Positions 32,459 to 44,173 of a DNA stretch of 64,000 nt are shown here, piece after piece. The stretch lies in assembly GCA_007922195.1 (NCBI GenBank), contig ML682038.1:2443445-2507444 (forward strand), read 5' to 3'. Below the pieces are notes generated by a model, which made no database searches, was not told the origin of the DNA, and worked only from the letters and a program-made list of their open reading frames with translations. The stretch's first letter is position 1; each line of letters begins with the position of its first letter. Both the position numbers and the translations under genes were made by a program. This DNA comes from Podocnemis expansa. Taxonomy: Eukaryota; Chordata; Testudines; Podocnemididae.

Positions 32459-33311
32459 AAGTCAAGCCTGACAGGAGCAGCCCAGAGAAGAGTAATCAGA
32501 GAGCCCTACAGAGTCCATGTGCTCAGGGACTGAGTGAAAATAGCTGAGCCAGAGTGGACTGCAGGATGTTTTCTCGCTGCTTTGGACTGTTTTGCAAGGT
32601 AGTTTTCTACTGTAGAACTGAGAGCTGGATGGCTAGTGATATTATTGTGTGGTGCTGGTTACACATGAGGAAGAAAGGACTGCATGGCATTGCCTGAAGA
32701 TTCCTGCAACTAGAGATGATGAGGATTGCTTCTGTTCTGCATTCTAGCCTCAAGGACTTAAAAGACTGCAATTGAGATGGGGATGACTCCACCTGAACTT
32801 TGGGACTCTTGGGTTTCTTACTGTTTTGTTTAAATTCATTTTAGTTCTTAGGATAAGGTTTGTTTAGTTAGTTAATAAAGTTCATTGTTATGTTTAGACT
32901 GAGTAATAGTTTAATGTGGTATGGGAACTCTGAGCAGTCTTTGCTGTGAGTCCCTTTAGGACTGAATCTTGGTCTCCAGGTGCATCACTGTAGGAGTTTG
33001 GGTTTATTCCTGCTGGGCGCTGGAGAAAGGCACTACAGGTAAACTCTAGCACATCTCAAGGTTACACATGCATGAAGCAAAAATGCTTAACAAGGTATGC
33101 CATACATTTTGTATGAATTAGGTCACTTCAGTGTTATTTAATGCTATAATTCTAAAAACAAAAAAAACATTTTAGCACATCATTTTATTTTCTGGAAGTA
33201 CAGTGAAAGTTATAAAAGAGGTCACCCTTATCAAACACCATCCTGTCTTGACAGAATTTGATAATATTCTCACAACTATTTGATGGTACCTTTCTGCTTC
33301 ATCCCTATTAG

Positions 33312-33826
33312 CAGAGGCTAAGGTAAGCTAGAATGCCCCATAATGCCATTCCAGGGCCCATTATTTTCAGGGGCTCAGCATTCCAGGGCTCCTAAAGATA
33401 GAAAGTGGAGCCAGAATGCTGCATTCCAGTTCACTGTTCTATTTTTAGGGGCCTGAATGCTGGGCCCCTAAAAATAGCAGGCCCTGGAATGGCGTTCCAC
33501 CGTGTTCTGACAGTCAGGGGAGGGGGCAGGGGCATTGCTAGGGGGCTAAAGCTCCACCCCAAACCCCTCCCCTTCCATGCCCCTCCTCAATCTGGGGCCT
33601 GCTGCCTCAGGCTTAGCCACGCCAGTGCCTGGACCCGGGGCCTACCACGCCCCACAGCCGTGCTGCTCCTGGGTGGGTACTGGGGGCAGGGGTGGGGCAC
33701 TGGCATGGGGAGGCAGGAGCTGGGGTCAAGGAGGCCCACCAGCATGAAATGGGGCCCCCCAGCACAGGAGGGGGCCCACCAGCATGGGAGAGTTCCGGGG
33801 CCCCCCAAATTATACTTTAACCCCTG
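33312..33826. mobile_element. GC-rich non-autonomous hAT element (family 1, copy 2)
   Basis: Left end CAGAGGCTAAGGTA; the right end, reversed, is CAGGGGTTAAAGTATAA. It matches 14604-15132 through the 'attccagggcccattattttcaggggctcagcattcc' and 'cccaccagcatggg' segments. Flanks CCTATTAG and GTTAGTAG agree at 5/8. No transposase. The 148-codon frame 33405-33851 is a shadow of its GC-rich body. Confidence 0.78.
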
Positions 33827-36127
33827 GTTAGTAGATCATATAGCTCCTTAGCTGTGTGAACTGGCATGGCTCCACTGAAGTCAGACACTATTAACTGACA
33901 CTATTCCATTAAGTTGAGAACCAACCCTTAGAGATGCTTATAAAGCTGCTACCATGTTGTTTAAAGCTAGCTTCCAGAGTACCTAAGATTTTTATTTAGT
34001 ACTAGCCATCAGAATACTACATCAGGGAATCACAATAGTGAATCTGTTTGAAGTTCTTCTTCAATTTGTAAATATCTACCATGCAGTAATTTAGGTGGAT
34101 ATCAAAACTCTGCCTAGATATACTGTAAATATTGGTAGTTGCACTTGCAGTATATACACTTGTCTGGTAAAAATTTGTACACAGACAAAAATCTTTTCAG
34201 GACACAGACATAGATCAGTAATGTGACTTTTTTTTTTTTTACTTCTTTTACACAGGAATTAAAAGACACCTACTTACATACTCATTTAAATTCTAGCCTT
34301 GAGTTTACAAGAAGACTAAAACATTTGTTTCCATTAACACTAAAATCAAAGAGAGGCTTTCATCCTAGAAATATCAAGCACTGTAACTTCCTGTGTGATA
34401 TGATAGGGCTGCATGTGATGATGTCTAATGTGGTCATGATGTCTATCTGTATATGAACAATGAGACCTGTGAACAGACTTTGTGGCCTGCCATAGAAAAT
34501 TGTTTTCATATACAACAAATATAAGAGCTGGTAAAAAAATGTTATAAGGAAATTATATATAACTGTCTAAAGGAAACTATTTAAGCTGCATTCTTCATTT
34601 TTTGGAGGAAAAGAGAACAGTTTCTATCATTGAGTGAAGTGAGTTCTTAAGTTTTATAACACAAAACAGATGTGTATATGTATAAGCAATGCTGGCATAC
34701 AGTTGTCTGTTTCCATTAACGGTCTAGACAATGGGTATCAGTTGGACGGTAAGGAAGGATGAGGTAAATTCCAAAATCTAGAGCAGGTAATTTTGAAAGA
34801 ATCCTGTTATGTTTAAGATTCAGCATAAATTTAGTTTTAGATAATATGTAAAGACGTGCCTAGAACAGGGTTTCATATAAATAAAGGCCCAGAATCATTA
34901 TCAGTTAGGATTTAATCATGCAAAACTTCTCTCAAGCAAGTAATCCTTACTTACATATGTAGTTCCAGTAACTTAAATGGGATCGCTAATGCACACAAGA
35001 CTTTGTAGGACCCAGTCTTCAGTTAATAATGTAATGGTCAATTACTGATCTAGGCCTATTTTCTTATACCTGTGTGTTAAATTGTATTCAATCAATTGCA
35101 ATATATGTACCTCTTGTTTGGTTTTAGCTATGAAGGTATTCATGCAGTTAGTGTTATCACACCTTTCACTAAGGAACCTGAATTCCCTGAGTAGTGAGAC
35201 TTGCATTACAAATACTTTTTTTTATAGATCCAGTGTTTTTAAACTAGTTCAATTTGGACTGAGGCAGATTAAAATTATGTGGTGTAGAAAAATATGAATC
35301 TCAGATCTGCCCAACTATTTATATTTATTTACTTCAAATATCTTCTCCATCAACCATTTTAACAAGATATCATAGAGGGAATTAAAAAAAAAGCTGTGAA
35401 ATGCATTATTTTCAGCTGAATCATAGATACCTCATTTAAAGTTACTCCATCAGAAAAATTCTTGCAGCCTCACTTTTGACCTACTACTTAATAGACTTTA
35501 TTGTTTTTCAGGTTAAAGCAAGCATAATGAAGTAAAATAAAACTGTAATAAAATATAGGAATGGTGCTAATGGACATGATGTCATCTGGAATTTAAAATA
35601 AAGTGCTAATTCTAACATACTTTTGAAATGTCAAAGATTTCAGTATCCAGCATAGAAGTCTGAGAACCTGTCAGTAAGATCCTTCTGAAGAAGAGGTAAA
35701 CACAATATACTTCAGTTGCTACTGATCAGTACTTCTTAAAATTTTGTATCAAAATTAACCATTTTCTCATTTTTCCAATATTATTGTCTTAGATTTGGCA
35801 ATGATTCATGGACATAGGTCAGAAAAATACTGAATATGGCAAGAGGGGTATGCCTGAGGGTTTCACTATTTTCAGAAAACACTCTAAAGCTAAAAGCTTT
35901 GGACTCCCAGTAGTGTGCTGGGATTGTATTTCATTTAAAAAAACAAATTAAAAAACCACTTTCAAATGGGAGAGAGTCACTGTGTGATGCAAGGAGAACA
36001 TCTCCATCATGCCATAGGCCTCTCATTTCTCTTTTTTATGGTCTTTGAAGATAGGTAATCACAATAAGTGAAATTGTGGACCCACTGAAGTCTATGTAAA
36101 AACACACAATAGGGGAAAGATTTGCTC
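33827..36127. other. Unassigned AT-rich non-coding DNA (2.3 kb)
   Basis: No recognisable repeat ends, LINE motifs or exons. A 12-bp T run lies near 34209-34220. Confidence 0.5.
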
Positions 36128-36130
36128 AGT

Positions 36131-36971
36131 GGCTGTGTTCACACGGCACTTTTGTTTCGAAACAACCTCGTTGTTTCGAAACAAAAAAAACCATGTTCAC
36201 ACGACGCACAGTTGTTTCGAAACAAGGGGAAGCCCTTGTTTCAAAACAACTGTGTTGTTTCGAAACAAGTTAAACCCCATTTGGGGACGAAACAACCTTG
36301 TTTCGAAACACTTGTTTCGAAACAACACATGTGAACATGTTGTTTCGGAACAATAGGTTCCGAAACAACATTTAAAGGGCTGCCGCCTCAGCACCCTGGC
36401 CAGGGAACACTCAGCACCTTGGCCAGGGTGCTGAGGGGTGTCCCCTGGCCAGCAGGCACTGGCGGGGAGCAGCGCTGGGCTGCGCTGAANNNNNNNNNNN
36501 NNNNNNNNNNNNNNNNNNNNNNNNNNNNNNNNNNNNNNNNNNNNNNNNNNNNNNNNNNNNNNNNNNNNNNNNNNNNNNNNNNNNNNNNNTCAGCCCCGTG
36601 CCCCGGACCCGCTGGCGGGGTCCGGGGAGCAGCCCCGGCTGCGGGCTCAGCCCGGCGCCCCCGAGCCGCTGGCGGGGTCTGGGGGCAGCTCTGGCGGGGG
36701 CGCTGAGCCACCCCGCAGCGGCTCACCCCCTGCTGGTGCCTGCAGCCCCCTTTCTGGGGCTGCAGGGTGAGCCAGCAGCAGCTCACCCCCAGGGGTAACG
36801 AAATAGCATGTTCACACAGTGAACTTGCTATTTCGTTTCCCGCTTTTTTTCTTATTTCGAGTTAACATTTTGGTAATTCGAAATAAGATATTTCGAAATA
36901 AGGTGTTGTTTCGAAACAAGTTGTTTCGACACAACCTGTTTCGAAATAACCCTGTGCGTGTGAACACAGCC
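36131..36971. mobile_element. Palindrome-rich MITE 5 (TTTCGAAA units) with GC-rich cargo and an assembly gap
   Basis: Left end GGCTGTGTTCACACG; right end GTGTGAACACAGCC; flanked by AGT on both sides (36128-36130, 36972-36974). The outer arms repeat TTGTTTCGAAACAA and TTATTTCGAAATAA. The middle (36378-36800) is very GC-rich, with a 'ctcagcaccctggccaggg…ccagggtgctgagg' inverted repeat and 'cgctggcggggtccgggg' repeats, and contains 100 N. True length is unknown. Frames at 36388-36798 run through N and are meaningless. Confidence 0.82.
36490..36589. other. Assembly gap (100 N)
   Basis: Exactly 100 N, the customary size for a gap of unknown length. It falls in the most GC-rich, repeat-like part of a MITE, a likely cause of failed sequencing. 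Confidence 0.98.
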
Positions 36972-36974
36972 AGT

Positions 36975-39000
36975 GTGTCTAAAACTCTAATGAAAGCTAC
37001 TTGGGGACTTATCAATGTAAGTAAAAAATAACTAAAATAATAAAACATTTTGGGTGCCTTTTTTAAAATGTACCAAATCTATAAGTGTACTCTGGGATCA
37101 AATGCATTATGGAAATTGAACAGTCATTATAATATTGTCAATCTTCATCTACGACTAATTGAAAATACACATTCCACTGCTGGTTTAGCCTTAAACATCA
37201 TGGTAGCAGCTCTTCTTGGACTCCTGGAGGGTGTTGGTACTTCTGATTCAGGTTCAACCTGAAGCCAGGAATATCAGAAATGTAAAAATATTAAAATAAC
37301 TATATACAATTAGTCAAATATTTATGAATCTTCAGAAACATGCTTCTAGGGGATTCTTTAACTCATTTTCTGTCCCTGATACTAGCATTGATCTATGTAG
37401 GAAGTATCTATTAATAATTTTCCATTGTACATCATTCTGAAAAAGCGATATACTTTAAGCTTGTGTATCACATGCAATAGCTCATATCAGAACAATCCAT
37501 ATGCTACACATCTCTGCTAATCTGTCAACTGGAACTGTTAAACCAGAAATATATGAGATGACTAGATTTATCATGACAATAGATTTGGGATCCTTCTTCA
37601 GGTTTTTTCTTTTCATCTAACCAAGGCCCTGGATGCATTAGACAATGTATTCTATTACCTACTTATAATTTGATTCCTCTTATGTCAGATTTCAGGTTTT
37701 TTTACCAAGACACGGATAACTGACTGTCCACACCATGGGTTCAAAGACTAATTACAGGTCATTTTAAGTAAAACAATATTTATTGGCAATTCTGAAGAAA
37801 TAGAGATAAATTAATAGTCTGAAAAAGTAAAATAATAAGTTCTGTAAATGAATGCTTCAGCAAGCACTATGAGTCTCACATTTAACTCTGGTTAAAATTA
37901 GAAAATCAGATCTCTGACACAGACTATTAAGATAACTCTGTCTCGTCTATATAGCCAAAGCTACTTGTGATTGTCATTTGTGTAGTCACAAATCCAGAAG
38001 AGTTTGTCAGCATGACCAGAACCCCTATTTCACTTGATTGTGTTACTTCAACAGTAAAGTCTAATTGAGCAACTAGTATTACATCCACTCATTGCAGACT
38101 AAATCAAGACAGTAGTTTTATTTTGTGAATACCAGTTTTGACTGACTCAAATTCCATTCACCCCCAAAGATGTGTGAATATTAGGTCATACTTTTTTAAG
38201 TGGGACTTTTTCTAACAATATCTTTACTCAGCAGCAAATAATTTCTGTCTGGGCTTTTCTTACATAGTTCGATAATTTATTCCAAGTGAGTTTCACATCC
38301 TCAGAGAAAGCAGGTATAATTTTACATCAGGTATATTTTACCATCAGAGCTCACTGTTCCAATACAAACCTAATGCGCTTACAAAGTCAACCTGTCACAA
38401 ATGGGACATGTGGCTTTCTATCCAGTTTTTGGCAGAGATGTCACCTCTTGCTTTACAGAAAGCTTAGAAAAGATATTGGAACTCAAGATCATCTCCATCC
38501 TTACAAGTGAAAATTGTGGTCTTTTCAGATGACTCCCTCAAGTGGCATTCTATTATTTTGATCATTTCTTTTACATTACAACTGTTTGACTGTTTCATAA
38601 TTGTTAATGTTATTATTTTCTGGCTAGTCTCTCTTTTATTTGCTCTATGGACAAAGCATTTTATGGGGTTAGTGCACTGAAATTACTAAGCAGATGGATT
38701 CACTTCTTCATCTTCTCACAAAATAACCCATGAAGAGGTCACTCCTCAGGTGCTGCAATGTCTACTAAATACTAATAGCAAACTGTATAACATCTCTCAG
38801 ACCTGCCATCACTGTTTGCTCTAGCCTGCTACTGAACACAAATTCATGACTAAAATGTCATTATGACCACTCAGTTCTTTATCCCTCAGTTGCTAATTTC
38901 AGTCTAACAGAAAAATTATCCCTCCTTCTTGGATTTTTTGTGGTGGGTTTTATTTAATGGCATTGGTTTAATAGAGAGCTGCTAGGAGAACATATCATAA
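36975..39000. other. Unassigned AT-rich non-coding DNA (2 kb)
   Basis: No recognisable element. The 74-codon frame at 38286-38510 has no known motif. Confidence 0.5.
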
Positions 39001-39004
39001 TTGT

Positions 39005-41250
39005 GCTAGTTACCAGGCCTTTCCCAGGAGGAGATGGACTTATTCATGTATGATGAAATGAAAGATGATGATACAATGTCTGGGAAAGTCAAAGTGAGCT
39101 TTTACATGAATGTGATATATCTTGAATTTAATATGGCTTTTGACACAGTCTCACTTGGCATTATTATAAGCAAATCAGCGAAATATAGCCTAGATGAAAT
39201 TACCATGTAGAGGAGGGTAAACAACTAGATGACAAACTATACGCAAAGTGTAATTAGCAATGATTTGCTGTTAAACTGAGAAGATGTACTTAGTGGGGTT
39301 CTACAATGGTCTGTCTTGGATCCAGGTCTATTCAATATTTTCATTAATGATTTGGATAATGGAGTGGAGAGTTTGCTTATAAAAATTTATAGATGGCACT
39401 AAGCTCAGAGGGATTGAACACATTACAGAGGACGTGATCAGAGTTCAAAATGACCTTGACAAACTGGAATATTGGTCTGAATTCAACAAGATGATATTCA
39501 GTGAAGATAAGTCCAAAGTACTTACAATTAGGAAGGAAAAATAAAATGCACAAATATAAAATGAGGAATAATTGACTAGCCTATAGTACTGCTGAAAAGA
39601 ATCTGGGGGTTATAATGGATCACTGTAAATGGGGTGGCCCTCAGCTGCGCCACTCCCCAGTGGGCAGGGAAGGACCCATAGCAGGGTCCAATGCAACTCC
39701 CCCTATGTCCATGGCCTTCTAGCCCAACTAGGGCGAGGTGGGGTCCAAAAGTCTTTGATCTTCAATCTCCCAGTGGGGTAAGGCAAACACACAGCAGCAA
39801 GAGTTCAGGGCCTTCAACCCCCAGCAAGGTAAGGCAAACACAACTCCTAGTATGGGCAACAACAGGGGAAGGGAGGAGAATTCAGGCCCACCCACTCCAC
39901 TGTGTTCGAGCCCAGGGCCCTATCAGTGGCGTGCAATGCCACTGGGTCAGTGGGCTCCAGCTGAAACACTGACCATGCAAAGTAGCTAGGCACTCCCCAG
40001 CTGTCCCTGGGCCACTTCCTCCCACTTTCCCCCTTGGTTACCTTCCTCACTGTACTCCAGGCCTTCGGGATATGTACCCCAGGGCATCCCGGTCAGGTCC
40101 TCACTATCTACTGGTGGCAGCACAGATAATTCCTCTGGTCCATTAGCCAGTGGAAGCTCGTCCAGGTAGCAGGGGCTCGGAACAGCCAGCTCGCTGGTGT
40201 CTTCTGCTGAGGGAAGGTCTTCCAGGTCTTCATGGGCATCAGTTTGGTTTCCTTCATCGAAGCTTTCCGCCAATGAAAGTTCCTCCAGATCCTTGCCTGG
40301 GGGAGTTGGATCTAGGGAAGCGGCCTGCCAGCGTTCCTCCCCGTGGTTCTCCCGGGGAGGGAGATATCGCCATCGGTCGTCCCCTTGCTGCTCCCAGGGA
40401 GGGAAGTCTGCTAACTCCAGCAGGCATCTCCCTCTCTGTTTCCCCCTGGGCTGGCTGGTCTATAGTCCTCCCTCTCCCTCGGGCTGTCTCTTTGGTTCTG
40501 GAATGGGCTTTTGTGTCAGGCCTCTTCAGGCCAGCAGGAGGAATGCTGGTGGCTGGCTACCTCCCAGCCAGTGAGTAACTGCTCTCCCCTGCTACAATCA
40601 CAAACTGAAATATGAGTCAACAATATGATGCAACTGTGAAAAAGGCTAACATCATTTGGAAATATATATTTACAGGAGTGTCATATGTAAAACGTGAGAG
40701 GTAATTGTCTGACTCTGTGAGGCTTCTGTTAGAGTACTGTATTCAATTCTGAGCACCACGTTTTAGAAAACACATGGACAAACTGGAGTGAGTCCAAAGG
40801 AAAGCTACATAAATGATAAAAGATTGAGAAAACCTGACTTAAGAGAAAAGGTTAAAAAAAAACTTGGCACATTTAGTCTTCATAAAAGGATTGAGAAGGG
40901 GAATCTGATAACATTTCTTAAAATAAATTAACAGCTGTTATAAGGAGGATGCTGATCAGTTGTTCTTCATGTACATTAATGGTAGGATAAGAAGCAATTG
41001 GCTTAATCTGCAGAAAAAGATATTTTGGTTAGTTAAATATATGAGGAAATTTTCCAACTCTAAGAATAGTTAAGCACTGAAAAAGGCTTCCAAGAGAGGC
41101 TTTGGAATACATTTCCTTGTTGGGGGTTTAAGAACGGATTACACAAGCACATTTAGACATTGTGTAGTATGTTTGGTTTTGCCTCAACACAGGGCTGGAC
41201 TAGATGACTTCTTGAGGTGCTTTCCAGCTATATATTTCTATGTTTCTGTG
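39005..41250 (+). mobile_element. Old CR1 LINE, interrupted by a solo LTR
   Basis: Degraded ORF2 remnants: 'YLEFNMAFDTVS' near 39118, 'WSVLDPGLFNIFINDLDNGVE' near 39310-39370, 'VQNDLDKLEYWSEFNKM' near 39445, 'KNLGVIMDH' near 39600. After the LTR: 'RLLLEYCIQF' near 40725 and the CR1 tail 'gggctggactagatgacttcttgaggtgctttccagct…atttctatgtttctg' ending near 41248. Stops and frameshifts throughout. Confidence 0.8.
39624..40596. mobile_element. Solo LTR (family C) with perfect 5-bp duplication
   Basis: 973 bp, beginning TGTAAATGGGG and ending GCTACA, inserted in an old CR1 between identical ATCAC pentamers (39619-39623 and 40597-40601). TG…CA ends plus a 5-bp duplication are standard for an LTR insertion that later recombined to a solo LTR. 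Strand is unclear because both ends allow TG…CA. Glu/Asp-rich and Ser-rich frames inside (minus 39986-40273, plus 40150-40578) have no recognisable domain and overlap each other, so I do not call genes. Confidence 0.83.
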
Positions 41251-43786
41251 GCCTCCAGTGATGATATCCAGTTTTCCATGTCAAGAGAAGGAGTAATGAT
41301 GAGTCTTCTCTGTGAAGAGCAGGATGTGTACTACAAAAGTATACATGTACTCAAGAGAGAGAATATTATCTCTAGTGGAATAGATGAATACAAAAATCCA
41401 AGTCATAACCAACTTACTGCTCTCTAGCTTCTTTTTAGTAAATAGATTTAGTAGATTTGCTCAATTTTACCTACAGATTAATTTTTTACAAACCTGTTCA
41501 CTCACAATGAAGTAGCTCATCTTCCTGTCTTGTAAACAGCATGCCTAGTAAGGGTTCGAGACATACTGGCAGCAAGCCCCTACCTTCAATATTTTGATTA
41601 GTTCTGCTTGGCTTGTAGCACCAGTTGAATGAATTTAAGATTCTGCACATTAAATAGAGTAGTGTCCTTACAGTGACCTGACAGTTATTTAAGAACTGTG
41701 TTATACCCCAGACTTCATTTTTCCCAAATAAATGAAATAAATTCCTTGGTCTTCATCCAAAGTATGTAAGAGTTATTATGACACAAGTATAACTCACAGG
41801 AAAATGTAATAAGCTTCTAATATGCTTCAAGTTGTATTTAAAAAGTTTCAGCATGCAGTGAGAAAATAGTACATATACAGCAGTCTGACTTTCTCAGGCA
41901 GGCTGTGCACGGAAGCTCTGTTGAAATTGGTGGGAGTTATAGATGCTCGGCACCTCTGAAAAATAAAGCCTGTTTTCTGTAAAAGTGGAGTCACAGCAAA
42001 GGATGGATCCCGTGTGTAGCTCTAGAGATTCATGATGTACTGCTGAAATTTTAACAAAAGTATCCCTCAAAATTTCTGCCAGAATCAGTGATAGGTGTGA
42101 TGTTCACTGGGTAATACGCTCTCATTCATAAAATCCATACTCACTGCAGCAAGCCAAAAGCTCCATCAACTCTGCCTTCCTTGCCTTTGACTAAGTGTCT
42201 TCAATCCAGACTTCCTGACTTGGCAGCTATTCCTCACAACAGCTGTAATGTTGCAGATACTCTGCAGTGTCTCATGGCATAATGATTTGTTGGGGTGGGC
42301 AGCATTACTCTGTGGAGTAATGATCAACAGGGTCTAGGAACTGTACTGTATATGCCTTAGAGGTGTGGACAGTGGGCACAAAAGCAAACTTCCCCTTTTA
42401 ACAGGTGCCACAGTAGTAACAGGAGAATGGCAATTGTTTGGCTGAATCCTATCATCCCCATCCTAAGCATCACTAGGAGGCACCCTCATGCCTTTGTTGA
42501 ACTCTTAGTCTGAAAGTCAAATACTCCAATCACCTGAGAAATGCAAGTGTCTCAGCCCTAACTCTGAAGTATGCTAAAATACTTAGAAAATGAACTTTAA
42601 TGTTCATTTTTGTTGAATCAGAATGGAGAGAAAAAAAAACCCTTCTTATAAAAAGGATAAGATTTTATTAAGTATATTAATATATTTCCAAAAGTCCTTT
42701 CTATTAACTTGTTATGGTTCTTTGAAAAACTGTTTTAGATTTCATTTTAAGTTGAATATAAAACTAAGGCCTGAGGCCTTGAAGGAGCCTTCAACCCTCC
42801 TCAGCTTTAGAAAATCATACACACATTCAACAAAAGTTGAAGTGACTTCATGTGACATTTGTAAGGCCCTAATATTAGGGGTAGTCAAAAACAAATACTT
42901 GTTTCCACAAAATATTTTAAACAAAATGAAAATCGTTCCTTTCATTCAAATAAAGACTGCTGATTTTTTAGAAAAACTCAAAAACAAAAATAAATGCTTT
43001 CAGACTGATGCAAAATTAATACTACTTGTTTAGAGTCAGATAGTACAGAATTTAAAAAAAATAAAATTTAAAAGCATAAAATTTAAAAAATTGTTTTTCA
43101 GGATTTTCCCTCCCATTTTTCCTCGTCTTTTTTTCCACCATCACTCTCTTATCAAATGGGGAGGAGAATAAATGGAAGAAGGGGAAAATAACCTTAGAAA
43201 AAGTTTTGATTTTTATTCCATTCAATTTTAATAGAAATGGTGTTTAATTTCCAGTTAATTTGAAAACAACATTTTCATTTTGAATTGTTTAGTTAAAAAA
43301 AAATAGAAAATTTCAAACATAAAAATGTGTCACGGAAATGTCCATATAACTTGAAAAAGACTTTTTCATCAAGAACATTTTTGATGAAACATTTCCAGAC
43401 AGCACTTCATTAAGCTGTAGATATACCCCTGTGCTGAAGATATACCCCTGTGCTGTACCCTAGTGCAGAGAACAGGGCGGTCCCTGCATCTGAGGCTTCT
43501 GTCCATAAGAAGTAAAGCCCAGATCTTCAAGAGAAGCTGATTTTTGTTTTTTCCCTAAGAAGGGAGCATTTTAGTTATAAAAACATTTTTCAGGGTGTTA
43601 CTGTTCTTTTTAACTTTTAGCACCTGACACCAGTGTGAAGAAAGCAATACTTGGTTGTCTTCTTTCCCTTTAGTGCTCATCTGGAGATGTGGTAAGTTGT
43701 ATTCAATGTCTTCAGTACACCTGGAAATACTTAGTTTTGAGCATGTGGAAATTCTGGATTCCTGGGGAGTCCTAAAGCCTGAAGAC
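41251..43786. other. Unassigned AT-rich non-coding DNA (2.5 kb)
   Basis: Contains a 136-codon Lys/Asn/Phe-rich frame (42623-43033) with no known domain, A/T runs around 43040-43320, and a short tandem duplication 'agatatacccctgtgctg' at about 43421-43457. Otherwise nothing was recognised. Confidence 0.5.
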
Positions 43787-43789
43787 AAT

Positions 43790-44170
43790 GGCCATGTTCA
43801 CATATAAACTATTATTTCGAAGTAAATTATTTCGAAATAGTTATTTTGAAATAAAGTCCTTATTTTGAAATAAGTTAATTAGAATTAAGGGAAAGCCTGC
43901 CATCAAAACGGCTGTTATTTCAAAATGGTTATTTCAAAATAAGGCCATTCGGACATGTTGTTTTGAAACAGTTGTTTCGAAACAATGGTGTTGTTTCGAA
44001 ACAAAGTGTCCGAACGGCCTTATTTCAAAACTGCCATTTTGAAACAACGGCTATTTCGATTTCAAGTGAGGTTTTACTGTTTCAAAATAATGGAACGTTG
44101 TGTGGACATAAGAAATTTTATTTCAAAACAATGGCTGCTGTTTTGAAATAAAACTTGTCTGAACACAGCC
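43790..44170. mobile_element. Palindrome-rich MITE 6 (TTTCGAAA / TTGTTTCGAAACAA units)
   Basis: Left end GGCCATGTTCACAT; right end TGTCTGAACACAGCC; flanked by AAT on both sides (43787-43789, 44171-44173). Same internal units as the MITE at 21929-23907, in the reverse order (it contains 'catcaaaacggctgttattt', 'tgtccgaacggcc' and 'aatggaacgttgtgtggacataag'). 381 bp, no coding capacity. Probably close to full length for this family. Confidence 0.85.
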
Positions 44171-44173
44171 AAT

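Larger units (their letters stand above)
32131..32459 (-). mobile_element. Penelope-like 3' end: ORF tail plus terminal repeat with hammerhead-like core
   Basis: Read on the minus strand: the C-terminal tail of the Penelope ORF (32360-32458), about 130 bp of spacer, then a hammerhead-like core (32190-32225), then 'aaataaatctgttagtctcaaagtgccgcacgactccttgttttttt' at the end (32131-32180). This is the only copy in the window with coding end and ribozyme-like repeat in one piece and one orientation. It sits inside an LTR, so it is younger than that. Confidence 0.72.
32010..33066 (-). mobile_element. Solo LTR (family B, copy 2), antisense, split by a Penelope 3' end
   Basis: This is the reverse complement of the LTR at 13321-14088: for example 'gcagcccagagaagag…gtccatgtgctcagggactgagtgaaaatagctgagcc…tttggactgttttgcaaggtag…gtagaactgagagctgg'. 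It ends at 33066 in AAGGTTACA, the complement of the LTR's TGTAACCTT start. A Penelope-derived insert occupies about 32131-32459. Some LTR sequence on the left (the LTR 3' end) is missing. It also extends beyond copy 1 near 32860-33060, so copy 1 has internal deletions or this copy has an insertion. Confidence 0.75.

Noticed and set aside
33405..33851. 148-codon frame
   Set aside because: Inside a GC-rich hAT with a second copy at 14604-15132; the frame is not shared in a way that suggests coding.
36388..36798. Frames of 66-132 codons around the gap
   Set aside because: Two of them are translated through 100 N; the flanks are MITE cargo.
42623..43033. 136-codon frame
   Set aside because: Lys/Asn/Phe-rich, in AT-rich DNA with A and T runs next to it; no domain, no splice or promoter context that I can support. 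A frame this long in AT-rich DNA is notable but not enough.
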